This document shows, in pieces, positions 1 to 5,988 of a stretch of 15,153 nt of DNA. Positions within the stretch are counted from its first letter, which is position 1; every line of letters begins with the position of its first letter. The stretch is from Nitrospirales bacterium (GTDB taxonomy: Bacteria > Nitrospirota > Thermodesulfovibrionia > Thermodesulfovibrionales > Dissulfurispiraceae). The notes under the pieces are model-generated. The model was given only the letters and a program-made list of their open reading frames with translations, did not search any database and was not told the DNA's origin. The translations under genes and the position numbers were made by a program. Location of the stretch: assembly GCA_020846375.1 (NCBI GenBank), contig JADLDZ010000046.1, forward strand, positions 1-15,153, read 5' to 3'.

Positions 1-445
1 AGCTGTAGCATTCCTCGACTTTCATCGCGATAACGCCACGCTGCATGCACACCGGGGGTCTGATGTCGGGCGGGACCTCATCAGGGGGCTCTTTTTCGCC
101 CCAATTGCTCCATTCATCGAGGACCTCCTTGGCATTGAGTCCATGAAACGAATAATCGGAAGGGAGTCCCGGAATGAGACAGGTCGTAGGCCCGCGGAAT
201 GCCCAGGTCCTGTTCTTTACCGGATGCGCCACGGTAATGACTGCAACAGGGTTTTCCTGAAGGTTCACTTTTGTCTTTTGGGCAAACATATCCGCAATGA
301 GGATATACTCGTCCTTGACGACCGTGATAAACCTCTCTCCCACCGTGTTGCATTTTCCATCCGCACTGCAGGTTGTCAGGTGAATCACAACACCTCCTTT
401 TCCAATGATTTTGAGAGTGTCCTTCATTTCATCAGTCAGCCTCAT
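1..445 (-). CDS. PPOX-like FMN-binding split-barrel protein, 3' end outside window
   Basis: A leftward reading frame begins at ATG 445-443 and stays open to base 1 (148 codons visible), so the C-terminus is missing. The visible protein resembles the pyridoxamine 5'-phosphate oxidase-like flavin-binding split barrel: an early beta-strand core (VVIHLTT, about residues 19-25), an ITVVKDEYILIAD segment (about 40-52), then KTKVNLQENPVAVI (about 57-70), which matches the family pattern of a Thr/Lys-containing stretch, Asn-Leu and an Asn-Pro turn followed by a strand. Such proteins bind FMN, F420 or heme; the substrate cannot be told. It is unusually rich in cysteine (C26, C32, C89, C133, C146). The start is set by a strong GGGAGGAG ribosome site six or seven bases upstream. 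It lies downstream of and co-directional with the gntR-type gene, separated by a terminator-like hairpin and an operator-like site, so it is probably the regulator's target. Family call fairly sure, function unknown. Confidence 0.72.
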   Translation of the reverse strand, partial: MRLTDEMKDTLKIIGKGGVVIHLTTCSADGKCNTVGERFITVVKDEYILIADMFAQKTKVNLQENPVAVITVAHPVKNRTWAFRGPTTCLIPGLPSDYSFHGLNAKEVLDEWSNWGEKEPPDEVPPDIRPPVCMQRGVIAMKVEECYS

Positions 446-459
446 TGTGCTCCTCCCTT

Positions 460-516
460 TCAGACAAGATGTAACCTCCCTGCAAGAACGCCCTCTTTCT
501 GCCTATCGCATTGCAT
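460..516 (-). CDS. Possible 18-codon leader ORF upstream of the PPOX-like gene
   Basis: On the minus strand ATG 516-514 opens an 18-codon frame (MQCDRQKEGVLAGRLHLV) ending with TGA at 462-460, 14 bases before the PPOX-like start. A second ATG at 511-509, in another frame, reads ATG CGA TAG, a two-codon minigene (Met-Arg-stop). Both lie directly after a full-length Shine-Dalgarno sequence. Spacing from GGAGG is 3 bases to the first ATG and 8 to the second, so the minigene start is the better placed. No homology is recognised. It may be a translated leader that sets expression of the next gene, or a chance frame beside a displaced ribosome site. Confidence 0.3.
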   Translation of the reverse strand: MQCDRQKEGVLAGRLHLV

Positions 517-526
517 TCACCTCCTT
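517..526 (-). promoter_or_regulatory. Perfect Shine-Dalgarno sequence without an annotated gene
   Basis: The minus strand reads AAGGAGGTGA, complementary over ten bases to the conserved 3' end of 16S rRNA. It stands 71 bases upstream of the PPOX-like start, which has its own good ribosome site, so it must serve a short leader frame or act as a ribosome standby or stalling site. Confidence 0.5.
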
Positions 527-551
527 TCTCGTCCGCTAATAATAAGTAATA

Positions 552-566
552 ACTTGTAATGACATG
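552..566. promoter_or_regulatory. Candidate GntR operator, copy near the PPOX-like promoter
   Basis: ACTTGTAATGACA at 552-564 is identical over 13 bases to 1402-1414, inside the palindrome at the gntR promoter; the right arm here is degraded (CATG instead of CAAG). It lies between the gntR terminator-like hairpin and the PPOX-like gene. On the minus strand a TATTAT (544-539) follows about a dozen bases downstream, so the site would cover the -35 area of a PPOX promoter. No good -35 hexamer is seen. Confidence 0.5.
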
Positions 567-575
567 ATGAAAAAC

Positions 576-601
576 AAAAAAATTATTCGCTCAGGGAATA
601 A
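576..601 (-). terminator. Weak intrinsic terminator-like hairpin at the end of gntR
   Basis: On the minus strand TTATTC (601-596), a 7-base loop and GAATAA (588-583) form a perfect 6-bp stem followed at once by seven T (582-576). The gntR stop codon lies within the downstream arm. The stem is AT-rich and so weak, but the T-run is well placed. If active, the PPOX-like gene needs its own promoter at about 520-575. Confidence 0.42.
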
Positions 602-1386
602 CTGTAAATTTTTGTTTTGAAACGATAAAGATCACCTCTGTAAATCGATGCGATCCATCCGCACGGCACATCATCTTTTTTGTATGCGACAAGATCGACA
701 TAGAAAGCGAGCGACCCTGAAGGGACCTCAAGGTGTTCTGCTTCATCAGACCGGACGGTAGTGGCCTCGATAGTTACCTGCGCATACTCGCTGCAGATAT
801 GGCACCTCCCGGCCAGAACATCGAAGACAGCCTGGTCCTTGACCGACAGAATATTCTCATCGGGAAAAGCGTTGAGAATTTTACAATCCTTGCAGACAAT
901 GAATTTTCTTTCAAGGACATAGGGCTTCGTATCGGCAAGGAAGAGGCGTTTAATACGAAAAACTTTCTCATCGAGGGGCACCATCAGTTTTTTCGAGACC
1001 AGACTGGTGGCGCTGACGATCTTCACATCGAGGACCTTGACGTCTGGTTTAAGGCCCCGTTCTGCCATATCCTCATAAAAATCAGGTATTTTTATCATTA
1101 TCTGGTCCAGCTTCGGCTCTGCGACAAAAGTGCCTTTCCCTTTAATCGTATAGAGCACCCCATCCAGGGTTAATCTACGCAAGGCCTCCCGGACCGTGGT
1201 TCTGCTGATGCCGTATCGTCTGCAGAGCTCGGTTTCGGACGGCAGCATCTCATTCGGCTGAAAATCCCTGTTTCTTATTTGTTGGTAAATGATTTCAATG
1301 AGTTGATTGTAAGCCGGAATAGGCGATCTCTTATTGATTGCACTCTGAGACTCGGCCACGTTTGATGTGATATTCTCAAAAGACAT
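583..1386 (-). CDS. GntR-family (HutC/UTRA type) transcriptional regulator
   Basis: This is a 267-residue one-component regulator. The winged helix of the GntR family covers about residues 24-90, with PSETELCRRYGISRTT (49-64) and VREALRRLTLDG (65-76) giving the recognition part, then KGKGTFVAEP as wing. A UTRA ligand-binding domain follows (about 95-265), ending in the typical YRGDLYRFK. UTRA domains bind small effectors; the ligand here is unknown. Odd feature: two CxxC pairs, C165/C168 and C195/C198, plus C242, suggest metal binding or redox sensing. The start at 1386 is preferred over an in-frame upstream start (1464) because AAGGAG stands at the right distance and because the promoter and operator at 1403-1445 would otherwise lie inside the gene. 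It probably represses itself and the PPOX-like gene through the GTAATGAC sites. Confidence 0.9.
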   Translation of the reverse strand: MSFENITSNVAESQSAINKRSPIPAYNQLIEIIYQQIRNRDFQPNEMLPSETELCRRYGISRTTVREALRRLTLDGVLYTIKGKGTFVAEPKLDQIMIKIPDFYEDMAERGLKPDVKVLDVKIVSATSLVSKKLMVPLDEKVFRIKRLFLADTKPYVLERKFIVCKDCKILNAFPDENILSVKDQAVFDVLAGRCHICSEYAQVTIEATTVRSDEAEHLEVPSGSLAFYVDLVAYKKDDVPCGWIASIYRGDLYRFKTKIYSYSLSE

Positions 1387-1402
1387 GCAAAATACTCCTT
1401 GA

Positions 1403-1416
1403 CTTGTAATGACAAG
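1403..1416. promoter_or_regulatory. Palindromic operator candidate at the gntR start site
   Basis: CTTGTAATGACAAG has perfect 5-bp arms (CTTGT/ACAAG) around a 4-base centre. Read leftward it follows directly after the -10 box of the gntR promoter and so covers the expected transcription start, a classic autorepression position. Its inner GTA..GAC agrees with the GT...AC half-site pattern of GntR-family operators. Related copies occur at 552-566 and 1598-1606. Confidence 0.6.
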
Positions 1417-1445
1417 ATAGTACCGGTAAATCGCATCTTTGTCAA
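1417..1445 (-). promoter_or_regulatory. Sigma-70-type promoter of the gntR gene
   Basis: Reading leftward, a consensus -35 TTGACA (1445-1440), a 17-base spacer and TACTAT (1422-1417) are followed by the palindrome at the presumed start site and, about 25 bases further on, the ribosome site of gntR. Box quality and spacing are both good. The spacer contains one of the two TACCGGTA palindromes. Confidence 0.65.
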
Positions 1446-1530
1446 GAGGAAAGTCGCTATCCACTTACCCTCTTGACTCACAACCGGGAATGTGCAATCC
1501 TTGTTACTATATGGCAATTTTTACCGGTAA
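1421..1530. repeat. Two TACCGGTA palindromes 101 bp apart
   Basis: TACCGGTAA occurs at 1421-1429 and again within TTACCGGTAA at 1521-1530. The first lies in the spacer of the gntR promoter; the second lies just upstream of a TATAAT that could serve the gsp direction. Paired symmetric sites at two promoter positions suggest a second protein binding site, distinct from the GTAATGAC motif. Short sites, so chance is possible. Confidence 0.4.
1441..1477. repeat. Inverted repeat carrying TTGAC elements in both directions
   Basis: GTCAAGAGG (1441-1449) and CCTCTTGAC (1469-1477) are perfect 9-base inverted arms separated by 19 bases. The left arm supplies the leftward TTGACA -35 box of gntR; the right arm supplies a rightward TTGACT (1473-1478). 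No convincing -10 follows the rightward copy at 16-18 bases, so it may be a protein-binding site rather than a working divergent promoter. Confidence 0.4.
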
Positions 1531-1541
1531 TGGCTTATAAT
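1512..1541 (+). promoter_or_regulatory. Candidate promoter toward the gsp operon
   Basis: A perfect TATAAT lies at 1536-1541. The best -35 at a usable distance is TGGCAA (1512-1517, 18-base spacer), only 3 of 6 matches, so an activator may be needed. The TTACCGGTAA palindrome lies in the spacer. The gspE start is about 140 bases further on, implying a long untranslated leader. No sigma-54 type -24/-12 element was seen here. Confidence 0.33.
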
Positions 1542-1597
1542 GGATAAATTGTGGTAGCGCGAAAGGTTACATACATAATATTGTGCAGTACTCCTTC

Positions 1598-1606
1598 TGT
1601 CATTAC
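1598..1606. promoter_or_regulatory. Third copy of the GntR-site core, upstream of gspE
   Basis: TGTCATTAC is the reverse complement of the GTAATGACA core at 556-564 and 1406-1414. It lies in the gspE leader, 76 bases before the start codon. Flanking symmetry is poor (CTGTCATTACGTCT), so binding would be weaker. It hints that the GntR-type regulator might also act on the gsp operon. Confidence 0.3.
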
Positions 1607-1681
1607 GTCTTGCTCAAAGTCTGATTTCGTTTGGTTGCAGTCGAAATGAATGATTTTTGTGCAGATCGCTAACCCCTTGAG

Positions 1682-3235
1682 ATGGTGTTATCTATGTCTG
1701 AAAAAGCTTCTTCCATTCATAAGCCTCCGTTTTTGCATGCAGAAGAGTTTCCGAAGGTTCCCCTCGTCCTCGACGGCATTTCGTCCCGTTTTATCCAGGA
1801 GCACCGGATCGTTCCCCTCGAGCTCAAGAACAATATCCTGAAAGTAGCCATGGCTGACCCGGGAGACGGCGAGGCGCTCGATGCACTGCGCGTTGCGCTG
1901 TCCGCCACCATCGTCGCCTGCGCGGCGGATGCCGGGACCATCGAGGAGTATATAAGGAGCTTCTATGAACAGGAGTCCCAGAACATCAACCGGATCATCG
2001 AGGATATCGGGGAGAAAGGCGTCGGGTTCCTTCGGGACGAAGAGGAAGATATCGGACACCTGAAGGACCTCGCTTCCGAAGCCCCGATTATCAAGCTGGT
2101 GAACATGCTGATCACGCGGGCGGTGGAGGGCAGGGCGAGCGATATCCATGTAGAGCCTTTTGAAGATGAGCTGAAGGTCAGGTACCGCATCGACGGCGTC
2201 CTGCAGGATGTGGAGTCCGTTCCCAAAAAACTGCAGGCGGCCATTATTTCCCGGCTGAAGATTATGGCCAAGCTCAATATCGCGGAAAAAAGGCTTCCCC
2301 AGGACGGCCGGATCAAGCTGAAAGTGGGCGAAAAGGAGCTGGATCTGCGGGTCTCTTCCATTCCGGTGCTCTACGGCGAATGCATCGTGATGAGGATCCT
2401 CCGCAAGGAGGGGATCGTCATCGATCTGGAGAGACTCGGGTTCGATCCGGGGACCCTTTCCGAATTCAATGCGCTGATCGGGAGGCCGAACGGGATCATT
2501 CTGGTGACCGGACCCACGGGCAGCGGGAAAACCACCACTCTCTACGGCGCACTGGACAAGATCAATTCATCCGACAAGAAGATCATCACGGTGGAGGACC
2601 CCGTGGAGTATCAGTTGAAAGGGGTGAATCAGATTCAGGTGAAGTCCCAGATCGGCCTGAATTTCGCCACTACCCTCCGGCATATCGTCAGGCAGGACCC
2701 GGATATTATCATGATCGGTGAAATAAGGGATATGGAAACGGCCGAGATCGCCATCCAGTCGGCCCTGACCGGGCATCTTGTCTTTTCCACCCTCCATACG
2801 AACGACGCGCCTACCGCACTGACGCGGCTCCTCGACATGGGGATCGAAAGGTTCCTTCTCGCTTCCACCATACGGGGAATTCTCGCACAGAGGCTTGTCA
2901 GGGTCATCTGTCCCGACTGCAAGGAGGAGGATGCGTCGGGGGGAGGCAAGGCGAACCTCGATGCCTTCGGACTGGGTGACGGGGTTCTCCTCTACCGGGG
3001 CAGGGGGTGTGAGAAATGCTCCTACACCGGCTACTACGGGAGGACCGGCCTGTACGAACTGCTGCTGGTGGATGATGAGGTGCGGTCTCTCATCCTCAAG
3101 AACGCCGATGCGAACAGGATACGGGAAGCGGCGCGTCAGCACGGAATGAGGACGCTTCTCGAGTACGGAGTGGAGAGGATCAAGGCGGAGCTGACCACCC
3201 TGAGCGAAGTGTTGAGGGTGACACAGGAGGTATGA
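1682..3235 (+). CDS. gspE: Type II secretion ATPase GspE
   Basis: This 517-residue cytoplasmic hexameric ATPase powers pseudopilus assembly. An N-terminal MshEN-like region (about 25-95) is followed by the conserved secretion-ATPase core. Visible motifs are Walker A GPTGSGKT (277-284), the Asp box VEDPVEY (304-310), Walker B IIMIGEIRD with E347 (342-350), and the His box around HLVFSTLHTND (365-375). The tetra-cysteine zinc module of GspE is complete: C410/C413 and C443/C446. PilB and GspE look alike, but the gspF-to-gspC genes that follow decide for GspE. Start choice is uncertain: an in-frame stop (TAA 1670-1672) limits the start to 1682 or the second ATG at 1694, and neither has a recognisable Shine-Dalgarno sequence, which is unusual for the first gene of an operon. 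It overlaps gspF by four bases. Confidence 0.95.
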   Translation: MVLSMSEKASSIHKPPFLHAEEFPKVPLVLDGISSRFIQEHRIVPLELKNNILKVAMADPGDGEALDALRVALSATIVACAADAGTIEEYIRSFYEQESQNINRIIEDIGEKGVGFLRDEEEDIGHLKDLASEAPIIKLVNMLITRAVEGRASDIHVEPFEDELKVRYRIDGVLQDVESVPKKLQAAIISRLKIMAKLNIAEKRLPQDGRIKLKVGEKELDLRVSSIPVLYGECIVMRILRKEGIVIDLERLGFDPGTLSEFNALIGRPNGIILVTGPTGSGKTTTLYGALDKINSSDKKIITVEDPVEYQLKGVNQIQVKSQIGLNFATTLRHIVRQDPDIIMIGEIRDMETAEIAIQSALTGHLVFSTLHTNDAPTALTRLLDMGIERFLLASTIRGILAQRLVRVICPDCKEEDASGGGKANLDAFGLGDGVLLYRGRGCEKCSYTGYYGRTGLYELLLVDDEVRSLILKNADANRIREAARQHGMRTLLEYGVERIKAELTTLSEVLRVTQEV

Positions 3236-4428
3236 TGACCATATTCTCCTACCGAGCGACCACCCGGGAAGGCGCTGTGGTGGAGGGTGTCATTGAGGCG
3301 CTGGATGAGAGGACGGCCGTGGAAAGGCTGCGGGCTACCGGAATCATCCCCCTCGCCCTTACCGCGCCGAAGAGAAACATCAAAAGGAGACTATCCCTCC
3401 GCTTTTCCCGTGGAGACCTCCTCACTTTCACTACGGAGCTATCCGCACTCCTGGGTGCGGGGCTCCCCCTGGACAGAAGTCTCAATATTCTTTCCGAAAT
3501 CTCGGAAAGTAATGAGATGAAGGGCGTCGTCCAGTCGATCCTTAAGTCCATCAGGGAGGGGAGCGCCTTTTCCGAGGCCCTGCAGAAGCACCCCGAGGTA
3601 TTTCCCCGGCTGTACGTGAACATGATCCGCGCCGGAGAGGCGGGGGGAGTGCTCGATGTCGTGTTGGACAAGCTTAACGAGTTCCTCGAAACGACAAAGG
3701 AACTGAAGGAACACGTTTTTTCGGCGATGATCTATCCGGCGATCCTGGTGACGACCGGTGGGCTTTCCATCATCGTCCTCCTGACCTATGTGCTCCCGAA
3801 GTTCTCCACTATTTTTTCCGAACTGGGGACTTCGCTTCCCGTACCCACGCAGGTGCTCCTCGCGGTCAGCACTGTCCTGCAATCATACTGGTGGGGCGCC
3901 TTGGCGGCACTGGCCGGAGGATATCTCCTCCTGCGGAGCTATGTCCGGACCGAGGAGGGGCGGCTCCGCTGGGACTCCCTGAAGCTGAAGCTGCTGGGAA
4001 ACGTGATCGTGAAGCTCGAAACCGCTCGTTTCTGCAGGACGCTGGGCACGCTTCTGAAAAGCGGAGTCCCCCTCCTTCAGGCATTGAACAACTCACGGGA
4101 TGTCGTCAGCAACCGGATCATCGCCTCTGCCGTCGACGCCGTGTCCAAGGGGGTCAAGGAGGGCAAAGGGATTGCGGTCCCCCTGTCCAATGCCGGGGTT
4201 TTTCCTTCCCTTGCCCTGTCCATGATCAAGGTGGGAGAGGAGACCGGGCAATTGGACGCCATGCTGCTGAAGGTCGCCTCCACCTATGAAAAAAGCCTCA
4301 AGACGGCGATAAAGAGATTCGTGGGGTTCATCGAGCCGGCAATGATTCTCGGCATGGGAGTGGTCATCGGTTTTATCGTGCTCTCCATGCTGATGGCGAT
4401 ATTCAGCATTACCGAGATCCCGTTCTGA
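3232..4428 (+). CDS. gspF: Type II secretion inner-membrane platform protein GspF
   Basis: This 398-residue polytopic platform protein couples the GspE ATPase to the pseudopilus. It has the usual two T2SSF repeats (about residues 60-188 and 265-390), each with the Gly-containing motif seen as MIRAGEAGGVL (131-141) and MIKVGEETGQL (331-341). Three membrane segments are visible near 166-188, 218-235 and 370-392. Length is normal. The gene starts within the gspE stop: ATG 3232 gives a four-base overlap, but AGGAGG sits only one base before it, so the next codon, ATG 3235, with four bases of spacing, may be used instead. Translational coupling with gspE is likely. Confidence 0.94.
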   Translation: MMTIFSYRATTREGAVVEGVIEALDERTAVERLRATGIIPLALTAPKRNIKRRLSLRFSRGDLLTFTTELSALLGAGLPLDRSLNILSEISESNEMKGVVQSILKSIREGSAFSEALQKHPEVFPRLYVNMIRAGEAGGVLDVVLDKLNEFLETTKELKEHVFSAMIYPAILVTTGGLSIIVLLTYVLPKFSTIFSELGTSLPVPTQVLLAVSTVLQSYWWGALAALAGGYLLLRSYVRTEEGRLRWDSLKLKLLGNVIVKLETARFCRTLGTLLKSGVPLLQALNNSRDVVSNRIIASAVDAVSKGVKEGKGIAVPLSNAGVFPSLALSMIKVGEETGQLDAMLLKVASTYEKSLKTAIKRFVGFIEPAMILGMGVVIGFIVLSMLMAIFSITEIPF

Positions 4429-4442
4429 CGGGAGGAGATGCG

Positions 4443-4877
4443 ATGAGCACGGAAAAAGGCTTTACCCTGCTGGAGCTTCTCATCGTCATGTTTCTCATGA
4501 CGCTTCTCCTCGGCATCGCCGCCGTATCCCTGAGCAATTCCCTGCCCTCCTCGCAGGTGAACGCAACGGCAAGGGACATCGCCTCCACGCTCAAGCACGC
4601 GCGATCTCTGGCACTGCTGAGCGGTGAGGACCAGGTGCTTTCTCTTGATCTGAACGCAAGGAGGTACGGAGTCGAAGGAAAGCCTTTCCGCGCCATTCCC
4701 GCCGACATCGCCGTCATGGTAACGACTCCCCTTTCCGGAGAGATCCGGAGCGGCACCTACCGGATCGTATTCAGGCCGATGGGTGTTGCCGATGCAGGGA
4801 CTATTATCGTGTCCAACAGCAAACGGACGGTCCTGATCGAAGCGGATCCGGTCGTGGGCGCGGTGCGGCTGAAATAG
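4443..4877 (+). CDS. gspH: Minor pseudopilin GspH
   Basis: This 144-residue type IV pilin-like protein has a very short leader ending at G6, then the N-methylated F7 and the conserved E11 in GFTLLELLIV; the hydrophobic helix spans about 7-30. The following region (NATARDIASTLKHARSLAL, about 37-55) is typical of GspH/FimT proteins, where the globular domain begins. It is not GspG: the calcium-site and processed-peptide pattern of the major pseudopilin are absent. In the T2SS it joins the tip complex of the pseudopilus with GspI, GspJ and GspK. A GGGAGGAG ribosome site stands just upstream in the 14-base gap after gspF. Prepilin peptidase must process it, but no such gene is in the window. Confidence 0.85.
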   Translation: MSTEKGFTLLELLIVMFLMTLLLGIAAVSLSNSLPSSQVNATARDIASTLKHARSLALLSGEDQVLSLDLNARRYGVEGKPFRAIPADIAVMVTTPLSGEIRSGTYRIVFRPMGVADAGTIIVSNSKRTVLIEADPVVGAVRLK

Positions 4878-4897
4878 AAGGCGCGGGGATATATGGC

Positions 4898-5293
4898 ATG
4901 AAAACGGAGAAACAGCACCAAATGGGGTTCACTCTGCTCGAAGTGCTGGTGGCCCTGGGGGTGCTCGGCATCGCACTCCTGGTCATCGTGCAGTTGTTTT
5001 CCGCCAATATGCGCTCCCTTTCCGCCTCTGAGGAGTATGCTGCGGCGGTGGTGCGGGCGGAGGGGCTGATGAGGGAGGTCCTTGACGACGAGGACCTTGC
5101 CGGGAAATCGTGGAGCTTCAGGACGGAGGATGGGTACCTGGTGGACGTCGTGGTGCAAAAACAGGAGGAGGAGAGGATAGCGAGTCTGCCGGTGCAGTTG
5201 CTCGATATCTCACTCACCCTCCGGTGGAAGAGGGGAACGAAAGATCGCTCTCTCGTCCTTGCTACACTGAAGACAGTGGCGAGAAAATTATGA
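4898..5293 (+). CDS. gspI: Minor pseudopilin GspI
   Basis: This 131-residue pilin-like protein has its prepilin cleavage site at G10/F11, E15 as the +5 glutamate, and a hydrophobic helix in FTLLEVLVALGVLGIALLV. The length, the AAAVVRAEGLMRE segment after the helix and the position between gspH and gspJ are typical of GspI, which starts tip-complex assembly by binding GspJ and GspK. The start follows a 20-base gap after gspH with a weak GCGGGGAT ribosome-like site. Its stop overlaps the gspJ start (ATGA). Confidence 0.86.
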   Translation: MKTEKQHQMGFTLLEVLVALGVLGIALLVIVQLFSANMRSLSASEEYAAAVVRAEGLMREVLDDEDLAGKSWSFRTEDGYLVDVVVQKQEEERIASLPVQLLDISLTLRWKRGTKDRSLVLATLKTVARKL

Positions 5294-5988
5294 GGAAAGG
5301 GTGCATCGGGAGTCAGCGGGGCTTTACCCTTCTGGAGCTCCTGCTTGCCGTCGCGATCCTCGGTATTGTGGTCGTCCTTATCGCCGGGGCGATGCGGTTG
5401 GGGTTCCGCTCCGTGGAATCGGGGGAGAGGAAAGTCGAGTCGCTGGAAAGGCTGCGCACTTCCCTCAGCCTTCTCGACGCACAGATCCAGTCCGCCTTTG
5501 CCCTGGCCGAGACAGGGGATTCGGTGGAGGCGGGAGGCCCCCGGTACCGGTTTACGGGAGAGCATCTTCTGATCGAGTTTCCCTCCAACTACTCGTTGTG
5601 GAGCGGTCCTCTCGGACATGTCATGGTGACCTATCGGGTTGTACCGGATGAAAGGGGAGGGCAGACTCTCTCTGTAGCGGAAAACATCATCGGAACGGAT
5701 GCAACGCGGGAGGCAGTGCTCCTGGACCGGGCCCGGGAGGTCTCCTTCGAATATTTTTTCAAGGAAGCCGCCGAGGAGAAGGGCTCCTGGGTGGAACAAT
5801 GGACGGATACCGAGAGTATCCCCGAAAAGATACGGGTGAAGTTTGTCAGCGATGCCGTGAACCTTTCCCTTATCATTCCGGTGCGGGGACGGGGAGCTGC
5901 GGCAAGGACAACGGTGACGGCCGGTGAGGCAGGCGTTCCGGCGGATGAGCAAACGGGTGGTCCGGCGGGCGGACAGGCAGGAGAGTGA
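5290..5988 (+). CDS. gspJ: Minor pseudopilin GspJ
   Basis: This 232-residue protein starts at ATG 5290, overlapping the gspI stop by four bases. The frame is open 60 codons further upstream, but that part lies inside gspI and does not look like pseudopilin sequence, whereas the prepilin site (G11/F12, E16 in GFTLLELLLAVAILG) sits right after this start. The globular part (about 45-205) is typical of GspJ, including LSLLDAQIQSAFALAE and the late RVKFVSDAVNLSLIIPV strand pair. It forms the pseudopilus tip with GspI and GspK. The last 25 or so residues are a Gly/Ala-rich tail that probably lies outside the fold. It overlaps the gspK start by four bases (GTGA). Confidence 0.87.
   Translation: MRKGCIGSQRGFTLLELLLAVAILGIVVVLIAGAMRLGFRSVESGERKVESLERLRTSLSLLDAQIQSAFALAETGDSVEAGGPRYRFTGEHLLIEFPSNYSLWSGPLGHVMVTYRVVPDERGGQTLSVAENIIGTDATREAVLLDRAREVSFEYFFKEAAEEKGSWVEQWTDTESIPEKIRVKFVSDAVNLSLIIPVRGRGAAARTTVTAGEAGVPADEQTGGPAGGQAGE

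Noticed and set aside
143..559. Rightward open frame of 138 codons at the left end.
   Set aside because: The leftward frame over the same bases gives a PPOX-like domain with a strong ribosome site; the rightward product is unlike any family I know.
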